64,000 nucleotides of DNA from Marivivens sp. (GCA_024642115.1 JAHEBU010000004.1:1-64000), one strand, 5' to 3'; counted from the first letter of the stretch, positions 1 to 8,505 are shown. Program-made: numbers and translations. The notes: generated by a model not told the origin, from the letters alone.

Positions 1-46
1 CCTCCGAAGGCAAAGGCCGCACGTTCGAATCGTGCTGGGTGCACCA
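1..46 (+). tRNA. tRNA-Arg (anticodon CCG), 3' part only
   Basis: The window opens inside a tRNA. Reading back from the encoded CCA at 44-46, there is a discriminator A, a 7-nt acceptor strand (36-42), a T arm with stem GCACG/CGTGC and loop TTCGAAT (19-35), a 5-nt variable loop and the 3' half of the anticodon arm. Base 3 is the conserved U33, followed by CCG as anticodon (4-6) and AA, so it reads the CGG arginine codon. The 5' half lies outside the window, so isotype rests on the anticodon alone. Confidence 0.85.
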
Positions 47-71
47 TGATCCCCCAGACCGCCCGACCATG

Positions 72-98
72 AAAAAAGCGCCCGAAGGCGCTTTGTTT
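72..98. terminator. Bidirectional rho-independent terminator
   Basis: A perfect 8-bp stem AAAGCGCC/GGCGCTTT (75-82 and 87-94) closes a CGAA tetraloop. It is flanked by A residues on one side and T-rich sequence on the other, so it can act for the tRNA on the plus strand and for the convergent peptidase gene on the minus strand. Confidence 0.75.
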
Positions 99-117
99 CC
101 GTCCGTCTGATTGGGTG

Positions 118-684
118 TCAGGCGCCCCAGTGGCGCACCGGTCCACAATCCATGTGAACAAAGTTGGAGCCGGAGTAGCGGCCGACGCCGCCTGCCTGGC
201 ACGACTCGGCCGCAGAGGCGATCTGGCGCATGGACCGGCTGGCCAGACGCACGTCATTGGCCTGACCCTGAAGGTGCAGCGAATTGCGGGCCACGCCGTT
301 CGAGGTTTCGCGCAGCATCGCATTGGTCTGCGGCGACCGGTAGCCCGACAGCAGCATGTAGGGTTCGGACACGTCGAGCAGCGCATGGGTCGCTGCCACG
401 ATATCGACGGTGCGGGTGTCGATCGGTTTGATCGTGCCTGTGCGCCAGTCGCGCATGAAATAGGTGATTTCAGTCATAGCCTCGGGGATATACTGACCTT
501 CGACCCAGTAGATCATGTCGATCTTTTCGCCGGTTCGGCCCGAATACATCCGCAATCTGCGAATGTCGCCGCCCCCCCGCAGAAACCCCGCCGCCGCAGA
601 AAATGTCGGGGCCGCGGCGATGGACGTTGCTGCGAAAGCGCGCAAAAGGCCGCGCCGAGAAATGCCCGAAGTCGAATCCGTCAT
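118..684 (-). CDS. DUF882 / M15-type murein endopeptidase, Tat-exported
   Basis: Likely periplasmic zinc peptidase of the DUF882 (YcbK/MepK-like, peptidase M15) family that cleaves peptidoglycan cross-links. The chosen ATG at 684 gives an N-terminus MTDSTSGISRRGLLRAF with a twin-arginine signal; an in-frame ATG at 735 would add 17 residues before it and is less likely. Family hallmarks are SGYRSPQTN, HLQGQANDVR (zinc His and Asp) and the C-terminal HMDCGPVR (zinc His). It is divergent from an L,D-transpeptidase, so the pair probably makes and trims 3-3 cross-links. Family assignment is firm; exact bond specificity is inferred. Confidence 0.85.
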   Translation of the reverse strand: MTDSTSGISRRGLLRAFAATSIAAAPTFSAAAGFLRGGGDIRRLRMYSGRTGEKIDMIYWVEGQYIPEAMTEITYFMRDWRTGTIKPIDTRTVDIVAATHALLDVSEPYMLLSGYRSPQTNAMLRETSNGVARNSLHLQGQANDVRLASRSMRQIASAAESCQAGGVGRYSGSNFVHMDCGPVRHWGA

Positions 685-993
685 GCTGATCGCCTGTCCC
701 GTCGTCTGTGCCTGCCATTCGGTAGGCGTTGTCATCTATCCCCAGATGCACGGCCTCTATGCCACAATTCGAATCGTGGACCAACCACAGATTAGCCCTG
801 TTAAGGTTACGAAAGGGGAAATCGGCGGGATTTTGCGCAATATGTCAGGAATTTTGCGATTGTGGCTTTTTTGCTAGTGCCGATGCGCAACAGGGCCGTC
901 TCGTGTGGTGCGGGTCGGCAATTGTGAATAGACTGCCCCCATTAAGGCCGCGAACGTGTGCTGGCTGCAAGAATTGAGTGTTTGGGGGACCCT

Positions 994-2595
994 ATGTCTG
1001 TTTTGAGTCGTCGCTATTTCATGGCAACCGCTTTTGCTGCCGGGGGGCTTGCCACGGTCCCCGGTGTTGCATCTGCTCAGGTGACAGCTTTTCGTCAGGC
1101 TGTCGCCGAAGCCTCGGCGCGCGATGAGGACCTCGCTGCATTCTATCGGGATCGCGATTTCGAAGGGATCTGGTCAGGCACGACCGGCGCGGATCGCAAT
1201 CGCCGCAATGCCCTGATGTCGACTTTCAGTGACGCGTCGGCACACGGGCTGCCTGCGGCCCGCTATGACACCAATGCGATCACAGCCCAACTTCAGGCCG
1301 CCACGACCCCAGATCAGCAGGGCAAGATGGAGGTCGAGCTCAGCCGCCTGTTCCTGCAATACGCCCGCGACGTGCAGACAGGCATGTTGACCCCGTCGCG
1401 CATCGACGCCGGGATCAAACGCGAGGTGCCGTACCGCAGCCGTTTGGGCACCATCGCCGCGTTTGCCCAGTCGACTCCGGCGGCCTTTCTTCGGTCGCTT
1501 CCACCCTCGAGCCCTGAATACACCCGCCTGATGGGGGAAAAGCTGCGGCTGGAACGGCTATTGGCCGAAGGTGGCTATGGCGCGACCGTTGGTGCGCGCA
1601 AACTGGAACCGGGCTCCAGCGGGCAAGAGGTCGTGAACCTGCGCAACCGTCTGATGGTCATGGGGTTTCTCGACCGCAGCGCGACGCAGACTTATGACGC
1701 CACGATACAGGCCGCCGTGCAGCAATATCAGGCCGCAAATGGGCTGTCCGCCGATGGCACCGCCGGCGAAAGCACGATCCAGCAGATCAACCTGCCACTC
1801 GAACGCCGTATCCAGTCTGTCATCGTCGCGATGGAGCGAGAGCGTTGGTCGAACCGTCCGCGCGGCGTGCGGCATATCTGGGTGAACCTGACCGACTTTA
1901 CTGCGGCAATCGTCGACAATGATCGCGTGACCTTTTCCACCCGGTCCGTCGTGGGTGCCGTGCAGCCCGACCGCGAAAGCCCCGAGTTTTCCGATGTCAT
2001 GGAATACATGATCATCAACCCCAGCTGGTACGTTCCCCGGTCGATCATCACCAAAGAATACCTGCCCATGTTGCAGCGTAACCCCAATGCGGTCAGTCAG
2101 TTGGTCCTGACCGACAGTGCAGGCCGCAGCGTCAGCCGCGGGGCGGTGAATTTTTCGGCCTATAACGAACGGAATTTTCCCTTTTCTATGCGCGAACCGC
2201 CCAGTCAGGGTAACGCACTGGGTCGGGTGAAATTCCTGTTCCCCAACCCCTACAACATCTATCTGCACGATACCCCCAGCCAAAGCCTGTTCCAGCGCGA
2301 AGTGCGCGCGTTCAGCCACGGCTGCATCCGTCTGGATGACCCCTTTGATTTTGCCTATGCGCTGTTGGCCAAACAGACCGCTGACCCGGTTGCGTTCTTT
2401 ACCGAACGGCTGAACACCGGGGCGGAAACGCGGGTTGATCTGGTCGAACCAGTGCCTGTGCATATCGACTATCGCACCGCCTTTACCAATATCACCGGAA
2501 GCCTCCAGTTCCGCCGCGATGTCTATGGCCGTGATGCAAAGATCTGGGCAGCGCTGGCGCAGGCAGGGGTGGCGGTCCGGGCGGTTCAGGGCTAA
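994..2595 (+). CDS. L,D-transpeptidase, YcbB (LdtD)-like
   Basis: Murein L,D-transpeptidase that would form 3-3 cross-links in the periplasm. I start at ATG 994, preceded by a GGGGGACC-type ribosome site, giving MSVLSRRYFMATAFAAGG as export signal; an upstream in-frame start at 958 would bury that signal. Order of parts: scaffold region, a peptidoglycan-binding helical domain (EPGSSGQEVVNLRNRL onward), then the YkuD catalytic domain with HDTPSQSLFQ and the active-site motif FSHGCIRLDDP, whose Cys is the nucleophile. About 533 residues, typical for YcbB homologues. Divergent from the DUF882 peptidase and followed closely by lpxD. Confidence 0.93.
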   Translation: MSVLSRRYFMATAFAAGGLATVPGVASAQVTAFRQAVAEASARDEDLAAFYRDRDFEGIWSGTTGADRNRRNALMSTFSDASAHGLPAARYDTNAITAQLQAATTPDQQGKMEVELSRLFLQYARDVQTGMLTPSRIDAGIKREVPYRSRLGTIAAFAQSTPAAFLRSLPPSSPEYTRLMGEKLRLERLLAEGGYGATVGARKLEPGSSGQEVVNLRNRLMVMGFLDRSATQTYDATIQAAVQQYQAANGLSADGTAGESTIQQINLPLERRIQSVIVAMERERWSNRPRGVRHIWVNLTDFTAAIVDNDRVTFSTRSVVGAVQPDRESPEFSDVMEYMIINPSWYVPRSIITKEYLPMLQRNPNAVSQLVLTDSAGRSVSRGAVNFSAYNERNFPFSMREPPSQGNALGRVKFLFPNPYNIYLHDTPSQSLFQREVRAFSHGCIRLDDPFDFAYALLAKQTADPVAFFTERLNTGAETRVDLVEPVPVHIDYRTAFTNITGSLQFRRDVYGRDAKIWAALAQAGVAVRAVQG

Positions 2596-2620
2596 TCCTG
2601 CGGTCCAAAGGGGACCCTGG

Positions 2621-3712
2621 ATGGCCTATTCCGTCAAAGACATCGCAGCGGCGCTGGGGGCTGAGGCCTTTGGCGCCACCGATATCAGTGTGACAGGTGC
2701 CTCGGAACCGGCAAGTGCAGGCCCGAACGATCTGGCCTTGGCCATGTCGCCCGCTTATGCCCCTGGTCTGGCCTTGGGTAAGGCGCGGGTGGCCGTCGTT
2801 TGGCCGGGGGCTGATTGGCAGGGGCTGGGGTTGCAGGCGGCCATTATCGCCCCGCGCGCCCGACTGGCAATGGCTCGACTGACCCAGATGCTCGATACAC
2901 CGCATGATATTCCCGACTACGTCCATCCGACGGCGGTGGTGGATCATACCGCCCGGATCGGTGACAACGTCGGTGTTGGCCCGCTGAGCGTCATCGGCCC
3001 CGGTGCGGTGATCGGCGACGGCACCCAGATCGCGGGGCAGGTGACCATCGGTGAAGGGGCGGTGATCGGCAGGGGCGGCCTGATCCTGCCCGGTGCGCGG
3101 ATCGGACGGCGGGTCCGGATCGGCGACCGCGTCGTGGTCCAGCCCAACGCCGTGATCGGATCTGATGGCTTTTCCTTTGTGACCGAACACGAATCCAACG
3201 TCGAACGGGTCCGGGCCACGCTTGGGTCTGAAACCGTGCAGGGGCAGGGTCCCTGGCACCGTATCCATTCGTTGGGCGGGGTCGAGATCGGCGATGATGT
3301 CGAGGTGGGGGCGAACAGCGCCATCGACGCAGGCACCATCCGCGCCACGCGCATCGGGTCAGGCACCAAGATCGACAACCTTGTTCAGGTCGGCCACAAC
3401 GTCATCGTCGGGCGCGATTGCCTGCTGTGCGGTCAGGCGGCTATTGCCGGGTCCTCGGTGATCGGCGACCGGGTGGTCCTTGGCGGTCGGGCAGGGGTGG
3501 TGGACAACCTGACGGTGGGCGACGATGTAGTGGTCGCCGCAGGGTCCCTTGTGCTGTCCAATGTGCCTGCGGGTCGGGTCATGATGGGCAACCCGGCCAC
3601 GCGGATGGACACCCAGATCGAAAGCTACAAGGCGCTGCGCCGCCTGCCACGCATCCTGCGCGACCTTGCGTCCCGTCAAAAAGCGGTTTCAAAGCCGGGC
3701 CAGAGTGACTAA
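2621..3712 (+). CDS. lpxD: UDP-3-O-acylglucosamine N-acyltransferase LpxD
   Basis: Third step of lipid A synthesis: transfers a 3-hydroxyacyl chain from ACP to the 2-amino group of UDP-3-O-acylglucosamine. The 363-residue protein has the LpxD N-terminal domain (MAYSVKDIAAALGAEAFG) and then a long left-handed beta-helix of hexapeptide repeats (IGDNVGVGPLSVIGPGAVIG and onward), with NAVIGSDGFSF and VQVGHNVIVG (catalytic His) as LpxD marks. The ATG at 2621 starts 25 nt after the transpeptidase stop. It is not in the fabZ-lpxA-lpxI-lpxB operon at 46-49 kb where many genomes carry it; here it leads an acyl carrier protein and a ketosynthase. Confidence 0.93.
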   Translation: MAYSVKDIAAALGAEAFGATDISVTGASEPASAGPNDLALAMSPAYAPGLALGKARVAVVWPGADWQGLGLQAAIIAPRARLAMARLTQMLDTPHDIPDYVHPTAVVDHTARIGDNVGVGPLSVIGPGAVIGDGTQIAGQVTIGEGAVIGRGGLILPGARIGRRVRIGDRVVVQPNAVIGSDGFSFVTEHESNVERVRATLGSETVQGQGPWHRIHSLGGVEIGDDVEVGANSAIDAGTIRATRIGSGTKIDNLVQVGHNVIVGRDCLLCGQAAIAGSSVIGDRVVLGGRAGVVDNLTVGDDVVVAAGSLVLSNVPAGRVMMGNPATRMDTQIESYKALRRLPRILRDLASRQKAVSKPGQSD

Positions 3713-3749
3713 ATCACCGCAAGCCGCTTTAACCATCGGGACATCAGCC

Positions 3750-4013
3750 ATGAATGTGCAGGACAAGGTCATCGCCATCATCGCCGAACAGGCCGTGCTG
3801 GAACCTTCGGACGTGCAACTGACCCACACGCTGGACGATCTGGGGATCGACAGCCTTGGGCTGGTGGAAAGCATCTTTGCTATCGAAGAGGCGTTTGACA
3901 TCAACGTTCCCTTCAACGCCAACGACCCCAGCGACAGCGACTTTGACATCTCGTCGGTCGCGGCGATCGTCCGGGCGGTCGAAGGGCTGGTCAAGGATCA
4001 GGCCAACGCATGA
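3750..4013 (+). CDS. Specialised acyl carrier protein
   Basis: An 87-residue phosphopantetheine-binding carrier protein. The prosthetic-group Ser sits in LDDLGIDSLGLVESIFAI, and the following helix EEAFDINVPFN resembles rhizobial AcpXL-type carriers more than housekeeping AcpP, which usually carries a GADSLD motif. The start at 3750 was chosen for the match of MNVQDKVIAIIAEQ to ACP helix I; an upstream frame extension to 3666 overlaps lpxD. It lies 37 nt after lpxD and overlaps the ketosynthase start by four bases, so the three are probably translated together. Role in acyl supply for lipid A is an inference from context. Confidence 0.85.
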   Translation: MNVQDKVIAIIAEQAVLEPSDVQLTHTLDDLGIDSLGLVESIFAIEEAFDINVPFNANDPSDSDFDISSVAAIVRAVEGLVKDQANA

Positions 4014-5218
4014 AGCGCGTTGTCATTACCGGGGCTGGAACGATCAATCCGCTGGGGGATACGGTCGCCAAGACGTTCGAGGCGATGCGCGAAGGCCGCT
4101 GTGGCATCGGCCCGCTGGAAATCCGCGATGTGGACCGGCTCTCGATCCAGATCGGCGGGCAGGTCAAGGATTACGACGAACACGCCCATTTCAACCGCCA
4201 GCAGATCGCGCTGTATGACCGGTTCACCCAGTTTACTTTGCTGGCCGCCCGGCAGGCGATGGAGCAGGCGGGGCTGAACCCGGTGGGCGATCTTGCCAAC
4301 AAATCGGGCGTGATCCTTGGGACGTCCGGCGGTGGCCTGAACACGCAGGACGAAAACTATCGCGCTGTGTACGAAGAGGGCAAGAACAGGGTTCACCCCT
4401 TCATCGTGCCAAAGCTGATGAACAATGCGGCGGCATCCCATGTCAGCATGGAATGGAACCTGCGCGGGCCGTCCTTTACCGTGGCCACGGCCTGCGCGTC
4501 CTCCAATCACGCGATGGGGATGGCGTTCCAGATGGTCCGGTCCGGGATGGCAACCGTCATGGTCACGGGCGGGTCCGAATCCATGCTGTGTTTTGGCGGG
4601 ATCAAGGCGTGGGAAGGGTTGCGCGTCATGTCCAAAGACGCCTGCCGTCCGTTCAGCGCCACCCGCAATGGCATGGTGCAGGGCGAAGGGGCCGGGGTTT
4701 TCGTATTCGAGGACTACGACCACGCCCGGGCGCGCGGGGCCGAGATTCTATGCGAAGTGGCCGGGTTCGCCATGTCGTCGGATGCGTCTGACATCGTCAT
4801 GCCGTCCAAACAGGGGGCGGCGCGGGCGATTGCGGGGGCGGTGGCCGATGCCGGCGTGGCAAAGGATGCGGTGGGCTATATCAACGCCCACGGCACCGGC
4901 ACAGCCGCCAATGACAAGACGGAATGTGCGGCAGTGGCAGATGTCTTTGGTGCGCACGCCGACCGGCTGATGATTTCGTCCACCAAATCCATGCACGGGC
5001 ATCTGATCGGCGGCACGGGCGCGGTCGAATTGCTGGCCTGTATCATGGCCTTGCGGGACGGTATCATCGCACCCACCATCGGCTATGAAGAACCTGATCC
5101 CGAATGTGCGCTGGATGTGGTTCCCAATGTGGCGCGCGAGGCATCGGTGAACGTGGTCCTGTCCAACGCGTTTGCCTTTGGCGGGCTGAACGCCGTGATC
5201 GCGCTCAAGAAATTCTGA
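4010..5218 (+). CDS. Beta-ketoacyl-ACP synthase, FabF-like
   Basis: A 402-residue thiolase-fold condensing enzyme that elongates acyl-ACP with malonyl-ACP. The catalytic triad of the KAS II type is complete: Cys162 in TACASSNHAMG, His294 in INAHGTGTAANDK and His331 in STKSMHGHLIGGTGA. The start ATGA overlaps the stop of the carrier protein. Pairing with a private ACP and lpxD suggests that it makes or extends a chain destined for the lipid A N-acyl position; a second possibility is another specialised lipid. Followed by a bidirectional terminator shared with the convergent ialB-type gene. Confidence 0.88.
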   Translation: MKRVVITGAGTINPLGDTVAKTFEAMREGRCGIGPLEIRDVDRLSIQIGGQVKDYDEHAHFNRQQIALYDRFTQFTLLAARQAMEQAGLNPVGDLANKSGVILGTSGGGLNTQDENYRAVYEEGKNRVHPFIVPKLMNNAAASHVSMEWNLRGPSFTVATACASSNHAMGMAFQMVRSGMATVMVTGGSESMLCFGGIKAWEGLRVMSKDACRPFSATRNGMVQGEGAGVFVFEDYDHARARGAEILCEVAGFAMSSDASDIVMPSKQGAARAIAGAVADAGVAKDAVGYINAHGTGTAANDKTECAAVADVFGAHADRLMISSTKSMHGHLIGGTGAVELLACIMALRDGIIAPTIGYEEPDPECALDVVPNVAREASVNVVLSNAFAFGGLNAVIALKKF

Positions 5219-5236
5219 ACCCGTCGGCGCAAACAA

Positions 5237-5265
5237 AAACGCCGCCCCGATCCGGGACGGCGTTT
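5237..5265. terminator. Bidirectional terminator between ketosynthase and IalB gene
   Basis: Stem AAACGCCG/CGGCGTTT (5237-5244 and 5258-5265) with a loop that can itself pair CCCG with CGGG. A-rich sequence precedes it and T residues follow, as expected for a shared terminator between converging genes. Confidence 0.75.
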
Positions 5266-5284
5266 GATCCACGTGGGGACGGGC

Positions 5285-5950
5285 CTATTGGCCGTTCACC
5301 GACAGGCTGCCAAAGCCGGACGTAAAGCCCTTGAGGCCGATATTCAGTTCGACTGGCGTATCGGGGGCAGCGACCGGGGTGATGCTCATCGTGGCGGTAG
5401 CGCCGCGCTTGAACTGGTTTACCTCTTCCGCGGTAAAGCCGACCCGGGCCACGCAGCCCGCCCGGTTGCAGAACGTAAAGGGATAGCGGCGCGGGGCGCT
5501 GCCATCGACGGCAATGGTCAGGCTGGCGGTCAGCAGCGTTTCCAGCGGGGCGACGATGGTTGCACCGGCGACAGCCTGCCCACCGGGGGCGAGCGGAAAG
5601 ATGCTGAATTCAGCGACGTTGTTGCCGTCCTTGTCCTTGAGCAGCTGATACAGTTGACATGGATCGGCCTGACCTTCGGGCGCCTTGAGGCAACGGGTGC
5701 CCCAGTCGTCAAAGGTTTCCTTGATATAGGGTTCGCCAACCTGCGGCAGCGGTTGGCCATCTGGACCCAGCGGGGTACCCATGTTCAGGTCTGCCGGGGC
5801 CTGCGGTGCAGTCGACGTTCCAACAGCAGGCGCCGCTTCGGTCGTTGTTGCGGCCGGATCGGTGGCTTGCGTGGTCGTGTCCTGCGCCAAGACCGGCCCG
5901 GTCAGGGTCAAAAGGGCGGCGATGCTGAGGGGAAGAATACGGTTGAACAT
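5285..5950 (-). CDS. Invasion-associated locus B (IalB) family secreted protein
   Basis: A 221-residue exported protein of the IalB family, widespread in Alphaproteobacteria and of uncertain function outside Bartonella. The start at ATG 5950 gives a Sec signal MFNRILPLSIAALLTLTGPVLAQ; the longer upstream frame lacks this. A Thr/Ala/Pro-rich linker follows, then the IalB core with WGTRCLKAPEGQADPCQLYQL and CNRAGCVARVGFT, which supply the family's paired cysteines (likely disulfides). It is transcribed toward the ketosynthase gene. Confidence 0.85.
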   Translation of the reverse strand: MFNRILPLSIAALLTLTGPVLAQDTTTQATDPAATTTEAAPAVGTSTAPQAPADLNMGTPLGPDGQPLPQVGEPYIKETFDDWGTRCLKAPEGQADPCQLYQLLKDKDGNNVAEFSIFPLAPGGQAVAGATIVAPLETLLTASLTIAVDGSAPRRYPFTFCNRAGCVARVGFTAEEVNQFKRGATATMSITPVAAPDTPVELNIGLKGFTSGFGSLSVNGQ

Positions 5951-6111
5951 ATCTAAGTTCCAATTGATGTTTTCGGCCCCGTGCTTAACACGCGTCAAAG
6001 CGACTGTCAGGGCCAAAACCGCATCACATCGGCAACAGACCGCCTGTCCCTGAAATTCATCCGCGTCTTCGCGCGCAACTGTAGGAACTGCCCGCAAGTC
6101 CGCACCAAACA

Positions 6112-6180
6112 AAGAAAAAGGGACCATCCCAGAGGTCCCTTTTCCCTAACTCCCTGTCGGACTTGGCCGACTATTGGGTC
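6112..6180 (-). ncRNA. Candidate small RNA with own promoter and terminator
   Basis: On the minus strand, a sigma-70-like promoter (6183-6211) is followed after about 70 nt by a strong terminator: stem GGTCCC extended by A/T pairs (6116-6125 and 6134-6143), ending in a T-run on the minus strand. Between them lies a small hairpin GTCGG/CCGAC. No open reading frame with a ribosome site fits. The start point near 6176-6180 is inferred from the promoter. Family not recognised. Confidence 0.5.
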
Positions 6181-6182
6181 GC

Positions 6183-6211
6183 AAACTATGCAATGGGGAA
6201 ACGCGCGTCAA
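6183..6211 (-). promoter_or_regulatory. Sigma-70-like promoter for the small RNA
   Basis: Minus-strand -35 box TTGACG (6211-6206), 17-nt spacer, -10 box TAGTTT (6188-6183); an alternative -10 CATAGT lies two bases upstream with a 15-nt spacer. It directs transcription away from the ATPase gene into the small RNA candidate. Confidence 0.5.
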
Positions 6212-6283
6212 CCCGCAATCTGACGCTGCGTTGCAGCGACAATGTCGCCCGGCTTGCCTGAATTGCCCCGAAGGGGGGGGCAG

Positions 6284-6361
6284 AAAAAAGCCGCGCCCGA
6301 AGGCGCGGCAAGTCTGACAGGGAGGAAGTCATCCGCCCCTCGGGAGGACATGTGAGGGGCT
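6284..6361 (-). ncRNA. ar14 / CcsR-like small RNA with anti-Shine-Dalgarno loops
   Basis: Read on the minus strand, this stretch makes three hairpins in a row. The first has a 7-bp stem GCCCCTC/GAGGGGC (6354-6360 with 6335-6341) and shows CCTCCC in its loop. The second is a short TGAC/GTCA stem (6315-6318 and 6328-6331) with loop TTCCTCCCT. The third is a GC-rich terminator GCCGCGCC/GGCGCGGC with a UUCG loop (6290-6309) and six T residues. Paired hairpins exposing CCUCC motifs plus a terminator are the hallmark of alphaproteobacterial ar14 RNAs and of Rhodobacter CcsR RNAs, which respond to stress. The promoter is not clear. Confidence 0.7.
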
Positions 6362-6439
6362 GACCGGTTTACTCTGGCATCAATTTGTTAAGAATGTATT
6401 TTGCTCGCAATAAATAGTCGGGCAGCAGGCGGGGACCCC

Positions 6440-7990
6440 ATGAACGATCAGATCACAGACCGGATTTTCGTGGGTGGCGGCGGTGAAAACTACGCCGAGC
6501 CTCAATCGCTTTTGCTCAGCTATGGCAACCGGCACGGATTGATCGCCGGGGCGACCGGGACGGGCAAATCGGTCACGCTGCAAATCTTGGCCGAAGGGTT
6601 TTCGGCGCAGGGTGTGCCGGTGTTCCTGTCGGACGTAAAAGGCGACCTGTCAGGGCTAGGGGCCTCAGGGTCAGAGACGTTCAAACTGCACGATGCTTTC
6701 ATGAAACGCTGTGCAACGATCGGCTACGACCTGCACTACCGTGCTTTTCCGACCACCTACTGGGACCTTTACGGCGAACAGGGGCACCCGATCCGCGCCA
6801 CCGTGGCCGAAATGGGTCCGCTGCTTTTGTCGCGCCTGATGGACCTGACCGACGCGCAGGAAGGGGTCCTGAACGTAGCGTTCCGGGTTGCCGATGACGA
6901 AGGTCTGCCGCTTCTCGATCTCAAGGACCTGCAATCGCTGCTGATCTGGGTCGGCCAGAACGCCAAGGACCTGTCCTTGAAATATGGCAACGTCGCCGCC
7001 TCGTCCGTGGGGGCAATCCAGCGGCAGTTGCTGGTTCTGGAAAATCAAGGTGGGGCCTTGTTGTTCGGCGAGCCGGCGCTGGACCTGCACGACATGATGA
7101 CCTGTGACGCGGACGGGTTTGGCCGGATCAACATCCTGGCCGCCGATAAACTGATGAACGCCCCACGGCTGTATTCGACGTTCCTTCTCTGGCTGCTGTC
7201 CGAACTGTTCGAGGAACTGCCCGAGGTGGGCAACCCTGACAAACCGAAACTGGTGTTTTTCTTTGACGAGGCGCACCTGCTGTTCGATGGCGCCCCCAAG
7301 GTGCTGGTGGACAAGGTTGAACAGGTCGCCCGGCTGATCCGGTCGAAGGGGGTCGGTGTCTACTTCATCACCCAGAATCCCGCAGACGTGCCGGAAACGG
7401 TGCTGGGGCAGCTTGGCAACCGGGTGCAACATGCGCTGCGGGCCTTTACCCCCAAGGATGCCAAGGATCTGCGCGCGGCCGCCGACACCTACCGCCCCAA
7501 CCCGCGCTTTGCGACCGACCAGGCGATCCGTGAGGTCGGCACGGGCGAGGCGGTCACGTCGATGCTGGACGCCAAGGGGATCCCCCAGATCGTCGAGCGG
7601 ACACTGATCCGCCCTCCGGCATCGCAACTGGGTCCGATTGACCCGGCGGCGCGGGCGGCGCTGATGAAGGCCTCGCCAATGGCGGGCAAGTACGATGTCC
7701 GGCTGGACCGCGATTCTGCCGCCGAAATGCTGGCCCGCAAGGCCGACGCGGCGGCCAAGGCGGCGGCAGAGGCGGATCAGAAAGAGGCACAGATGAAGGC
7801 CGACGAGCAGGAATTGAAGAATGCCCGCCGGTATGATGGCGGATCCAGCCGGACCTCCTCCTCCAGTCGGTCGCAGAAGGATGACAGCATCAGCGGAAAG
7901 CTGGCCACTGCTGTCGTCAAGGAGCTGACGGGGACGACGGGGCGGCGGATCATTCGGGGCATTTTGGGCGGATTGTTCAAGGCCCGCTGA
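6440..7990 (+). CDS. HerA-like helicase / DUF853 ATPase (YjgR family)
   Basis: A 516-residue P-loop ATPase. Walker A is [14 protein letters not shown] near residues 32-45, and Walker B is [15 protein letters not shown]; the remaining features ([23 protein letters not shown]) match the DUF853/YjgR group of HerA-FtsK-like proteins. The C-terminus after about residue 430 is an Ala/Lys/Glu-rich coiled coil, then a Ser/Arg-rich tail and a hydrophobic end. Start at ATG 6440 with GGGGACC upstream. Cellular role in bacteria is not established. Monocistronic, followed by a hairpin terminator. Confidence 0.85.
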   Translation: MNDQITDRIFVGGGGENYAEPQSLLLSYGNRHGLIAGATGTGKSVTLQILAEGFSAQGVPVFLSDVKGDLSGLGASGSETFKLHDAFMKRCATIGYDLHYRAFPTTYWDLYGEQGHPIRATVAEMGPLLLSRLMDLTDAQEGVLNVAFRVADDEGLPLLDLKDLQSLLIWVGQNAKDLSLKYGNVAASSVGAIQRQLLVLENQGGALLFGEPALDLHDMMTCDADGFGRINILAADKLMNAPRLYSTFLLWLLSELFEELPEVGNPDKPKLVFFFDEAHLLFDGAPKVLVDKVEQVARLIRSKGVGVYFITQNPADVPETVLGQLGNRVQHALRAFTPKDAKDLRAAADTYRPNPRFATDQAIREVGTGEAVTSMLDAKGIPQIVERTLIRPPASQLGPIDPAARAALMKASPMAGKYDVRLDRDSAAEMLARKADAAAKAAAEADQKEAQMKADEQELKNARRYDGGSSRTSSSSRSQKDDSISGKLATAVVKELTGTTGRRIIRGILGGLFKAR

Positions 7991-8037
7991 GGGGCGTTCA
8001 CGTTTGAACGGTTTGTAAGCTGCTGATCTTAAATAGA

Positions 8038-8060
8038 AAACCCGAAACTAGGGTTTCTTC
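8038..8060 (+). terminator. Terminator after the HerA-like gene
   Basis: Stem AAACCC/GGGTTT (8038-8043 and 8051-8056) with a 7-nt loop followed by CTTCT. Short but correctly placed about 50 nt after the stop codon. Confidence 0.5.
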
Positions 8061-8139
8061 TGACATTGCGCGATTGATGGCAAACGCCCGGGCGACCAGA
8101 TTGGCGGCGCGGTCGGATCGGGGACCGACAGGCTGCCCG

Positions 8140-8505
8140 CTAGGGCTCCCGGTAGAGGATTTCGGTATTGTGTCCGTCGGCGTCGCGCGCAAACGCGGCA
8201 TATATCCGGGGCTATAGAGGTCGCGGTATCTTGGCGGCCCGTTGTCGATCCTGCCACCTGCCAAGGCAGCAGCTCGGGCGGTTTGGATTGTGGCTTTGCC
8301 CTGCGCCAACAAACACAGGGGCATCGCCGGGGTGGTTCCGCGCCCTTGGGTCAACAGCGACCGAACGAACCTGTCAGACCCAAAGTTGAGGCACAGTCTT
8401 CCTGGTCAAAGAAAATCTCCTCTGCGTCGATGGCATCGCAGGTCGGCGTGTGGAACCGCTGCGCTGCACCGATGTCGGCGAGGGAAATTCCACATGATTG
8501 AACAT
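8140..8505 (-). pseudogene. Decayed VOC (glyoxalase/bleomycin-resistance) family gene
   Basis: The minus strand holds pieces of a VOC-fold protein in different frames. A start MFNHVEFP (8505) runs into a frame reading ADIGAAQRFHTPTCDAIDAE, and the distal part reads AAALAGGRIDNGPPRYRDLY then, after another shift, AAFARDADGHNTEILYREP and a stop at 8140. The order and the total span (122 codons) fit a small VOC protein such as those ending in DPDGN-IE. At least two frame changes are needed. It fills most of the otherwise empty 7991-8596 gap. Sequencing error at several sites seems less likely than decay. Confidence 0.7.

Noticed and set aside
7998-8015. SOS box after the HerA-like gene
   Set aside because: gttcacgtttgaac is an inverted GTTC/GAAC pair with 6 nt between, not the direct GTTC-N7-GTTC consensus, and it lies after a stop codon.
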